From positions 1-11,683 of the forward strand of contig CAYWHE010000130.1 of NCBI GenBank assembly GCA_964458125.1: a DNA stretch of 11,683 bases. Reading direction: 5' to 3'. The first letter of the stretch is position 1; every line of letters begins with the position of its first letter. The DNA comes from CAYWHE01 sp964458125 (lineage in GTDB: Bacteria; Bacteroidota; Bacteroidia; AKYH767-A; OLB10). Position numbers and translations under genes: made by a program. This document shows positions 6,049 to 11,683 of the stretch, piece by piece. A model generated the notes under the pieces. The model saw nothing but the letters and a program-made list of their open reading frames with translations, ran no database searches and was not told the origin of the DNA.

Positions 6049-8025
6049 TTATGGCAGGCCGGGCTTACCGGCCATGGTTGATTCAGGTACAGGATCTGTT
6101 TTCAGCAACCTGCTGGAATTCTTTTCAATGATACCCTGCTTGATGGAAATATTTTCCATGACCAGCAAATCCTGTGACAGGATCACCCATTGGGAGGCCG
6201 CATCCTTTTCAATGGTCAGCTCCCGTATGGTTCCGGCAACCGGTTCCGTCAGGAATTTTCCGGTAGCCTGGGGGTTTATTTCCTGGTAATACGTATAACG
6301 CGCACCGGAACTGAACACCCGCTTTGTGGTCAGGATATTTCCATCCATGCTCGTTGAGTTGATGCCGGCGGCATGTCCAATGGCAATCCGGGCATTATTT
6401 TCAAGAACAAAACGGCCACCCCCGGTGATTTGTGTTTTACCGCACCAAAGCGTGGCATGGGGTTCAACAATGAACGAGTGATCAGCGGCTACGTTCCCCA
6501 GGTAGGGACCGTCCAGGAAAACCTGCTTACCGGGCATTATCCTCACGTTACCAAGTAAAACTTCACCTTGTTTCTGAACCAGTTTAATGGTGGATGTTTT
6601 CCCACTGACCAGGCTCAGTTCCGAACCTCGGTCCACGGACTGGGCATAATCGAACATGCCTCCGTTAAAGGTAACATCGCCACCGATCTGCAGGATGCTG
6701 TGCGACATGCTGGTTCCGACCGCTTCCGCATCGGTAAAGGTACCGGCGCGCATTTCCAGGTTACCGCCTACCCTGATCAGCAGGTTATGGTTATGGCCGG
6801 TTACCCCGATAAAATTACCCCCGGAAAAAATAAGATCTCCGTTGATGTCCAGGGTATCGCTGGCATCGCAATAGAGGTAATTATCCTGCCCGGTTTGCCG
6901 GAACTCCATGTTGCCCTGAACATGCCTGAAATTTTTCTGAAGATCAAAATTCAGCCTGCTCGTGGATTCCAGCACCACATTTCCCCAGGTAACCGTTGTC
7001 GGGAAAGTAGCCGGTCCATATTGAAGGAATTTTTGCGTGGATGCCGGCGCGATGACATGGTAACGGCCGGGCATGAAACCGGTATTGTTATGGATATAGC
7101 AACTGCCGTTGGCCATCACAAAAGTATGTATCCAGTTGAAATCCGTGACCGTTGCACTTTGTTCGTATACGGCATCAGTTTCAAGCACCAGCCTTTTGAG
7201 TTTCAGGCTGGCTATGGACTTCAGTTGCCCGCCCTTTTCAATAAACAATGCGGCCATACTGACCGGCGAAACGGCCTGCATATGATGATTGCTTTGAATA
7301 AAATAGACGTTTCTTTCATGCTTCATGTCGGCGGGTTTTTCGCCTGAACCGTCTCTTTTGGAGTTCCAGGATTCGGCCTGCCCGAGAATCCCGTCGCCTG
7401 CAGAATAATAGGCCTGGTTTCCGGAAATTAAACGGTTCCCCACGGGTGAGCTGATAAAGGGTCTGTAGCTTATAGCTCCGAGCCTGATATTACCAACGGC
7501 TACATCGAGGAAGGAAGGGGAAGGCGCATCCGCTTTCAGGTCAAATGTCAGCCAGAAATAATTTTTTCCGGGTAACAGGGATTTGTCTACCGTCATGGAA
7601 AACCCTTCTTCGGGAATCATGGGCAGCGTCTTTCCAATCTGGCTGACACAATAAAACCCCGGATCATTTCCGGTCGACCACAATCGTGCATTTTCAATTG
7701 CTTCTGCCAACCTGCCATTGGTGAGCGAAGCTTTAAAATCAATGGATGTAATATTCAGCGCATTGGCTTCACCAGAGGTTTGTATCATGATACCAATACC
7801 CTGCTGATCCATGCTGCCCCTGTAGACAAAGGTAGTATCCTGAAAGGTCTCCGTGCCGGTAAACACCATGGGATTTCCGGCAAGGGAGTTCTCCTGCCTG
7901 GAAGAATTAATGACAATCATCATGATGATGATAAATGCGGAAAGGGAGGCGGTGGCTATGCCTAAGGTGACCCGAAGGGAGGTTTTCAGTCTTTCAACCG
8001 GTCTTGGGCTTCGTCTGTTTCTCAT
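6049..8025 (-). CDS. Membrane-anchored envelope protein with BNR-associated N-domain and beta-solenoid-like repeats
   Basis: I do not recognise a named gene. Residues 1-18 are strongly basic (RNRRSPRPVERLK), followed by one hydrophobic segment (~19-41) with no lipobox, suggesting an inner-membrane anchor or an uncleaved signal with the rest in the periplasm. Residues ~55-195 resemble the domain found before BNR repeats in Bacteroidetes sialidases (BNR_assoc_N): note NALNITSIDF, ENARLWSTG and GKNYFWLTFDLKA. No BNR Asp-box or sialidase active site follows. Residues ~345-640 have short glycine/asparagine-spaced strands such as LDINGDLIFSGGNF, LLIRVGGNLEMRAGTF and LQIGGDVTFNGGMFDY, spaced like beta-solenoid rungs. 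The protein ends abruptly with a proline-rich tail and has no T9SS sorting domain. The function is unknown; a structural or adhesive role is only a guess. Confidence 0.8.
   Translation of the reverse strand: MRNRRSPRPVERLKTSLRVTLGIATASLSAFIIIMMIVINSSRQENSLAGNPMVFTGTETFQDTTFVYRGSMDQQGIGIMIQTSGEANALNITSIDFKASLTNGRLAEAIENARLWSTGNDPGFYCVSQIGKTLPMIPEEGFSMTVDKSLLPGKNYFWLTFDLKADAPSPSFLDVAVGNIRLGAISYRPFISSPVGNRLISGNQAYYSAGDGILGQAESWNSKRDGSGEKPADMKHERNVYFIQSNHHMQAVSPVSMAALFIEKGGQLKSIASLKLKRLVLETDAVYEQSATVTDFNWIHTFVMANGSCYIHNNTGFMPGRYHVIAPASTQKFLQYGPATFPTTVTWGNVVLESTSRLNFDLQKNFRHVQGNMEFRQTGQDNYLYCDASDTLDINGDLIFSGGNFIGVTGHNHNLLIRVGGNLEMRAGTFTDAEAVGTSMSHSILQIGGDVTFNGGMFDYAQSVDRGSELSLVSGKTSTIKLVQKQGEVLLGNVRIMPGKQVFLDGPYLGNVAADHSFIVEPHATLWCGKTQITGGGRFVLENNARIAIGHAAGINSTSMDGNILTTKRVFSSGARYTYYQEINPQATGKFLTEPVAGTIRELTIEKDAASQWVILSQDLLVMENISIKQGIIEKNSSRLLKTDPVPESTMAGKPGLP
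6057..6073. other. Short GC inverted repeat at the convergent gene ends
   Basis: GGCCGG (6057-6062) and CCGGCC (6068-6073) form a perfect 6-base stem with a 5-base loop, just inside the 3' end of the leftward gene and 14 bases after the mqnA stop. It could help end transcription from both sides, since only 5 bases separate the two stops. No T-run follows in either direction, so it does not qualify as a standard intrinsic terminator. Confidence 0.25.
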
Positions 8026-8054
8026 GGACTTTGTTGCTATATTAAAAAGTCATA

Positions 8055-8109
8055 CGCCGTCCTGCCGGAATGGTTACAATTCGTCAGCCCTTACCGGCAG
8101 CAGACGGCG
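8055..8109 (-). terminator. Candidate hairpin between the two large surface-protein genes
   Basis: The arms 8055-8068 and 8094-8109 pair over 14 positions (7 + 7 bp) with a 2-base bulge at 8101-8102, around a 25-base loop. On the minus strand the stem is followed six bases later by TTTTT (8045-8049 region). The position, after the stop of the seven-repeat gene and before the start of the next leftward gene, suits a terminator or a leader structure of the downstream gene. The loop is longer than in classic terminators, so the role is uncertain. Confidence 0.4.
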
Positions 8110-8120
8110 GGTTTGTAAGA

Positions 8121-8140
8121 AACCGTTAAAAAAAACGGTT
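8121..8140 (-). terminator. Small hairpin overlapping the stop codon of the T9SS gene
   Basis: AACCGTT (8121-8127) and AACGGTT (8134-8140) form a perfect 7-base stem around a 6-base homopolymer loop. On the minus strand the stem includes part of the TAA stop (8139-8141) and the loop is all T. Only a weak T-rich stretch (TTTCTT) overlaps and follows it. It may be a weak terminator or an mRNA 3'-end stabiliser together with the larger hairpin at 8055-8109. Confidence 0.35.
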
Positions 8141-10229
8141 ACCTGATTATAATTTTTTTTCTGAAGGAACGGCCGCCGGAATGCAATTCCAGAAAATACA
8201 CTCCCGGAGCCATCCCGCGGGTGTCCACGCGCAGGCAGTTGATGCCCGGAACCAACGACCAATCCTGCTGCAGTATCCGGATGGAATGTACATTAAAAAG
8301 TTCCATGTGAAGCCGCATGCCCTGATCTGAACCTGTACAGATAAAAAAATCATCCGAAACCGGATTCGGGTAAACCGAACACAAAAGATCCGAATTCGCT
8401 TCCTCAAGTCCTGTGGTAAACAACTGGGAACTTTCCATACAACCCAGGCTATCGGTTATTCTGACGGAGTAACTGCCCGGTTGATCCATAACAACAAAGC
8501 TTCCGGTTGCACCCGGAATAGGAACCGTATCCAGGTACCACTGGTATGTGTAAGCCGGAGAACAAAAAAGAGTATCATCGGAAAATGTCACCACGGGAGG
8601 CGGGAGCAGGTACTCTATGATAAAATCAGTTACGGTGAGGCTGTCGGAGCCATATGGATTGGAAGCCACCAGGGTCACATCAAACGTGCCATAGGCATTA
8701 TAGCATATGTTGGTTGGATTCTGAACGGTTGAAAAGGAGGGTACTGCACCTGGAAATGACCAGTACCAGTTAGTTGGATTGTTGGTGGAAAGGTCATAGA
8801 AATCAAGGCATTTTTTGGCGCAGAAGACCGTGTCACTGGAGGCGAAACTGACCAACGGAGCTTCGTAACAAAACTTGAGTATCCAGTAATCACTTGCCGA
8901 CAGGTTGTGCCAGGATTTATAGCCTCCCGTATCAGCTTCGGTATAAACACCGGCTACATAACACCCTTCATGGGTCTGGATGGCGTAACCGGTTTCATCA
9001 TGGCCGTATGTAAAAACGGTCCGGTCCCACTGCAGGACGCCATTGGCATCCGTTTTTACAAGCCAGCCCTGCTCAAGACCCAGGTTATCTTCTGACTTCT
9101 CCCCGCCGGTGTTGGAATAAGATGTTCCGCTGATCAGGAAGCCGTCATCCTGGGTACGGATAACCTGGCTTACCTCCTCCGCATCTGTTCCACCGTAAGC
9201 CTGGTCCCAAAGTTTGACGCCGTTCGAGTCGGCCTTGAGGGTCCAGAAATCCCAATAACCGCGTGTGGGAGCCGTACGTTCCCCGATGCTGTCCGTTGAC
9301 CCGGAAGTGCCGGCCATGACAATGCCTCCATCCGCCGCCAACGTCATTCCAAACATCCAGTCAATATTATCTCCTCCATAGGTTTGCTCCCATACAATAA
9401 TTCCGCCTGGATCCGTCCTGAGCAGCCAGTAATCTGCCTCGCCCCTGCAATAGCCTGTTTTATCACCGCTGGCAGGTGATTTGGAATACCCTCCAAGCAA
9501 CAAATCTCCCGAAGACAGTGCAATGACCGCCTGCATCATGTCGGTGTTATCGCCTCCAATGGTTTTATCCCAGAGTTTATTCCCGGAAGCATCTGTTTTA
9601 ATGATCCAGAAATCAAAGTTCAGGTTATTGCTATTGTGATTGTCATCGGATTTGTCACCTCCGGCATTCGATAATGAAGAGCCGCCCAGCAGGTATCCGC
9701 CATCCGATGTTTGGGTCACACAGGTTAACAGGTCTGTCTGGTTACCGCCAAACCGTTTATCCCAAAGCTTATTTCCTGCCGAGTCGGTTTTGACTATCCA
9801 GTAATCCTTTATTCCCCGGGTCGCTTCCGATACATCTCCACTGCTGTCGGACATGGTGGTTCCGGCCAGGATAAAACCATGATCAGCCGTTTCCCTGGCA
9901 TCCAGCAACTCTTCCATCAGGCTGCCTCCAAAGGTCCTCTCCCACTGAAGATTGCCGTTAGAATCGGTTTTAACGATCCAGAAATCAAAAGTGACGTAAC
10001 CGGTGTCATGGTTATCCTGTGTCTTATCTCCTCCTATTCCGGAGTTGGAACTTCCTGCCACGAGCAGTCCATGATCAGAAGTTTCCAATACACGGGTGAA
10101 TGACTCATATACATTGCCGGAATAGATCTTATCCCAGGATTTCACCAGACCCTGGCCGGAAACCTGACTGAAGTGAAAATAAAAAAGGGAAATCAGCATA
10201 GTCCCCAAAAAGCGAAAATTATTTTTCAT
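8139..10229 (-). CDS. T9SS-secreted protein with seven ~60-residue repeats, PKD domain and sorting domain
   Basis: The 696-residue product begins with a signal peptide (residues 1 to ~26, hydrophobic core LGTMLISLFYF, ending near VSGQG). Residues 31 to ~453 contain seven tandem repeats of 56-64 residues built on W-(D/E)-x3-GG...DGG(Y/F)xxxG(T/S)S...GGDK...DFWI(V/I)KTDxxGN. Seven units of this size suggest a seven-bladed beta-propeller. A PKD-like domain follows (~465-540; WYWSFPGAVP, GTFDVTLVASNPYG), then an Ig-like segment with YQWYLD and GSYSVRITDSLGC (~546-605). A T9SS type A sorting domain ends the protein (~612-696; VYPNPVSDDFFI, MAPGVYFLEL, basic end RKKIIIR). It should be exported and probably surface-attached. 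No catalytic motif is seen; ligand or carbohydrate binding is possible but unproven. Confidence 0.88.
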   Translation of the reverse strand: MKNNFRFLGTMLISLFYFHFSQVSGQGLVKSWDKIYSGNVYESFTRVLETSDHGLLVAGSSNSGIGGDKTQDNHDTGYVTFDFWIVKTDSNGNLQWERTFGGSLMEELLDARETADHGFILAGTTMSDSSGDVSEATRGIKDYWIVKTDSAGNKLWDKRFGGNQTDLLTCVTQTSDGGYLLGGSSLSNAGGDKSDDNHNSNNLNFDFWIIKTDASGNKLWDKTIGGDNTDMMQAVIALSSGDLLLGGYSKSPASGDKTGYCRGEADYWLLRTDPGGIIVWEQTYGGDNIDWMFGMTLAADGGIVMAGTSGSTDSIGERTAPTRGYWDFWTLKADSNGVKLWDQAYGGTDAEEVSQVIRTQDDGFLISGTSYSNTGGEKSEDNLGLEQGWLVKTDANGVLQWDRTVFTYGHDETGYAIQTHEGCYVAGVYTEADTGGYKSWHNLSASDYWILKFCYEAPLVSFASSDTVFCAKKCLDFYDLSTNNPTNWYWSFPGAVPSFSTVQNPTNICYNAYGTFDVTLVASNPYGSDSLTVTDFIIEYLLPPPVVTFSDDTLFCSPAYTYQWYLDTVPIPGATGSFVVMDQPGSYSVRITDSLGCMESSQLFTTGLEEANSDLLCSVYPNPVSDDFFICTGSDQGMRLHMELFNVHSIRILQQDWSLVPGINCLRVDTRGMAPGVYFLELHSGGRSFRKKIIIR
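8871..10139 (-). repeat. Seven tandem protein repeats within the T9SS gene
   Basis: The coding stretch for residues 31-453 holds seven units beginning near residues 31, 94, 154, 218, 278, 338 and 398. Each starts with a tryptophan-centred strand (SWDKI, LQWERTFGG, KLWDKRFGG, KLWDKTIGG, IVWEQTYGG, KLWDQAYGG, LQWDRTV) and ends with (D/G)(F/Y)W plus a KTD/KAD/RTD-type turn. The units are diverged at DNA level, so they are old protein repeats rather than a recent tandem duplication. Unit 7 is the most degenerate and loses the KTDxxGN end. Confidence 0.85.
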
Positions 10230-10246
10230 GATACCGGCTTGAATTA

Positions 10247-10299
10247 CCCCGTCCCACCACCTGGCGGGGGGCCTCGTTGTTTTTTTTCGCCGAAGGCGG
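10247..10299 (-). other. GC-rich structured leader with a T8/A8 tract upstream of the T9SS gene
   Basis: Between the T9SS gene start and its candidate promoter lie two inverted repeats separated by a homopolymer. CCCCG (10247-10251) pairs with CGGGG (10265-10269). CGCC (10288-10291) pairs with GGCG (10295-10298) around GAA. A run of eight T on the plus strand (A on the minus strand) lies at 10280-10287. In the leftward mRNA this would be a leader with two hairpins joined by an A-rich linker. It is not a normal terminator for pdhB, because the minus-strand run is A, not T. It could be a dispersed intergenic repeat or a leader control element. Confidence 0.35.
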
Positions 10300-10352
10300 C
10301 GGAGAATTTACCCCAAGAGATTCAACGTATATAGGATGACGTTAACTTATCA

Positions 10353-10384
10353 TAAAGATACAGGAATAAACTGAACCATACAAA
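10353..10384 (-). promoter_or_regulatory. Candidate Bacteroidetes-type promoter for the T9SS repeat protein
   Basis: On the minus strand TTTG (10384-10381) and TATCTTTA (10360-10353) are exactly 20 bases apart. The -33 box is a perfect match and the -7 box matches TAnnTTTG at five of six fixed positions. The predicted start, near 10346-10350, gives a leader of about 120 bases that includes the GC-rich structured element at 10247-10299. This is among the best promoter matches in the window, together with the one upstream of the HsdR-N-like gene. Confidence 0.5.
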
Positions 10385-10409
10385 CAATTATTTTCAGGCC
10401 GGAAATGAC

Positions 10410-11393
10410 CTATTGTTGCAGGTACATGACCTCCCTGACGGCCCGGACCACCCGTTCGGCATTCGGCAGGTAGGCCTCAATCAGGGTGGGCGCATAGGGC
10501 AAAGGCACATCTCTTCCCATGACCCGGGTGACAGGGGCATCAAGGAAATCAAAGGCTTCCTTCTGAACTTTAAAAGCCACTTCCGCGGCTATGGATCCGA
10601 GTGGCCAGGATTCTTCCACCACCACCAGCCTGCCGGTTTTTTGAACGGATTTTATAATGGAAGCATAATCAATGGGGCGGACGGTCCTCAAATCAATAAC
10701 CTCTGCATCAACCTGTTCCCTGGCCAGTTCATCTGCAGCGGCAAGCACCACTTTCATCATTTTACCGAAAGAAACGAGTGTGACATCACGGCCAGGTTTT
10801 TTAACGTCAGCGGTACCAATGGGCATGAGATATTCACCGTCGGGAACAAACCCCTTATCCCCATACATCTGTTCAGACTCCATAAAAATAACCGGATCGT
10901 CATCCCGGATGGCTGATTTCAAAAGTCCTTTGGCGTCGGCAGGGTTGGAGGGCACCACGACTTTCAGCCCGGGGCAATTGGCATACCAGCTCTCAAAGGC
11001 CTGTGAATGCTGAGAACTAAGCATTCCTGCCGAAGCCGTTGGTCCTCTGAAAACGATGGGTACGTGAAAATGGCCACCAGACATGGACATCATTTTGGCG
11101 GCGGAATTCACCACCTGGTCGATGGCCACCAGGGAAAAATTAAACGTCATGAATTCAATCACCGGGCGCAGGCCGTTCATGGCAGCCCCCACGCCGATTC
11201 CTGCAAAACCCAGTTCGGCAATGGGCGTGTCGATGACCCGTTTCGGGCCAAATTCATCCAACATACCCTGGCTGACCTTGTAGGCCCCGTTATACTCGGC
11301 AACCTCCTCCCCCATTAAAAATACACGCTCATCCCTTCTCATCTCTTCGTTCAATGCCTCACGCAGGGCTTCCCGAAACTGTAATTCTCTCAT
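10410..11393 (-). CDS. pdhB: Pyruvate dehydrogenase E1 component, beta subunit
   Basis: The 327-residue product has the standard length and motifs of the E1 beta subunit. GEEVAEYNGAYKVSQG (28-43) and the catalytic-Glu segment DTPIAELGFAGIGVGAA (55-71, E60) bind thiamine diphosphate. SSQHSQAFESWY (126-137, H129) supplies the active-site histidine region, and PSNPADAKGLLKSAI and the C-terminal PYAPTLIEA are also typical. With E1 alpha it decarboxylates pyruvate and passes the acetyl group to E2, producing acetyl-CoA. A branched-chain 2-oxoacid E1 beta is the main alternative, but the close match to PDH-type sequence argues for pyruvate. No pdhA or E2 gene is adjacent in the window. The ATG at 11393 lies 65 bases after the upstream stop. 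Confidence 0.95.
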   Translation of the reverse strand: MRELQFREALREALNEEMRRDERVFLMGEEVAEYNGAYKVSQGMLDEFGPKRVIDTPIAELGFAGIGVGAAMNGLRPVIEFMTFNFSLVAIDQVVNSAAKMMSMSGGHFHVPIVFRGPTASAGMLSSQHSQAFESWYANCPGLKVVVPSNPADAKGLLKSAIRDDDPVIFMESEQMYGDKGFVPDGEYLMPIGTADVKKPGRDVTLVSFGKMMKVVLAAADELAREQVDAEVIDLRTVRPIDYASIIKSVQKTGRLVVVEESWPLGSIAAEVAFKVQKEAFDFLDAPVTRVMGRDVPLPYAPTLIEAYLPNAERVVRAVREVMYLQQ

Positions 11394-11427
11394 GCAGTGG
11401 CTGTTGTTTTTCCGGTCAATTTTCCTT

Positions 11428-11435
11428 CAAAAATA
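11428..11435 (-). promoter_or_regulatory. Candidate -7 box upstream of pdhB
   Basis: The minus strand reads TATTTTTG at 11435-11428, a perfect match to the Bacteroidetes -7 consensus TAnnTTTG, 35 bases upstream of the pdhB ATG. No TTTG-like -33 box is present at 19-21 bases spacing. It lies in the gap between the upstream gene's stop and pdhB. It may give pdhB its own promoter, but with only one box the call is weak. Confidence 0.3.
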
Positions 11436-11458
11436 CGCAATAAATACGATTCATGCCT

Positions 11459-11683
11459 TCAGCTCACGGCCCGGTTTAAAAAATCAAGAAAAGGAAGCAT
11501 GGTTTTATAAATTTCCGTTGTCCTTTTCAGGAAGTCTGATCCCATTACCTCCTTATCCGTAAACGGATGAACCACCACGTAACTGGTATACCGGTACAGA
11601 TCTATATCCGGATCATTTTTATCCATACCACTGGGCGCCGATTTCACCCATATTTCCGAAAGCTCACCGAATTCCTGCCATAA
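11459..11683 (-). CDS. 3' end of an unrecognised protein gene (partial)
   Basis: The frame is open from the window edge (11683) to the stop at 11459, giving 74 C-terminal residues. An in-frame GTG at 11647 is probably internal, because the reading frame continues upstream without a stop. The peptide includes ELSEIWVKSAPSG, LYRYTSYVVVHPFTDKEV and ends TMLPFLDFLNRAVS. I do not recognise a family. It is soluble-looking, with no cysteines and no membrane segment in this part, and no T9SS ending. It is on the same strand as pdhB, 65 bases upstream, so the two could be co-transcribed. Confidence 0.6.
   Translation of the reverse strand, partial: LWQEFGELSEIWVKSAPSGMDKNDPDIDLYRYTSYVVVHPFTDKEVMGSDFLKRTTEIYKTMLPFLDFLNRAVS

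Noticed and set aside
6568..7347. A 259-codon open frame on the plus strand
   Set aside because: It lies entirely antisense to the 658-residue gene, whose sense frame has recognisable domains. The antisense translation has no coherent domain and looks like a shadow.
7910..7936. CAT/ATG trinucleotide run resembling a microsatellite
   Set aside because: It codes for the I/M/V-rich membrane segment of the 658-residue protein and is explained by residue composition.
6049..8025. Sialidase
   Set aside because: Only the BNR-associated N-terminal domain is recognisable. No Asp-box repeats or catalytic Arg/Glu/Tyr pattern could be found.
1..11683. tRNA, rRNA, CRISPR array, insertion sequence or phage genes
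   Set aside because: I looked on both strands and saw no transposase or integrase reading frame, no regularly spaced direct repeats, and no stretch with tRNA-like structure; the window is almost fully occupied by protein-coding genes.

Overview
The window looks like chromosomal DNA from a Bacteroidetes (Bacteroidota) bacterium. Two proteins end in type IX secretion (T9SS) sorting domains. AMP nucleosidase is the short Bacteroidetes-type form. Several gene starts are preceded by the Bacteroidetes promoter pattern (TTTG at -33, TAnnTTTG at -7) rather than E. coli-like boxes. Phenylacetate epoxidase genes, futalosine-route menaquinone synthesis and pyruvate dehydrogenase point to an oxygen-respiring heterotroph. 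I cannot place it below phylum level.

Layout. Bases 1-105 (+) are the end of a T9SS-exported protein. Facing it is a leftward operon, paaA-paaB-paaC-paaD (2805 down to 199), encoding the oxygenase core and Fe-S maturation subunit of 1,2-phenylacetyl-CoA epoxidase. The reductase paaE is not in the window. Upstream on the same strand is a stand-alone PD-(D/E)XK nuclease-like protein of the HsdR N-terminal family (2857-3297). Divergent from it is a rightward housekeeping cluster: AMP nucleosidase, holA (DNA polymerase III delta) and mqnA (chorismate dehydratase), with 16-22 base gaps. It converges, 5 bases from stop to stop, on a leftward gene for a 658-residue envelope protein with an N-terminal membrane anchor, a sialidase-associated N-terminal domain and probable beta-solenoid repeats (6049-8025). 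Next, also leftward, is a 696-residue T9SS protein with seven ~60-residue repeats, a PKD domain and a sorting domain (8139-10229). Then come pdhB (10410-11393) and the 3' end of an unrecognised gene (11459-11683), both leftward.

How the genes relate. The paa genes form one catabolic unit, and amn-holA-mqnA is probably one transcript of unrelated housekeeping functions. The two large surface-protein genes are the accessory part. I see no RNA gene, insertion sequence, CRISPR array or integrase. I found no convincing complete new system. The best leads are the orphan HsdR-N nuclease beside amn-holA, the membrane-anchored solenoid protein that lacks a sorting domain, and the GC-rich structured leader upstream of the seven-repeat T9SS gene.
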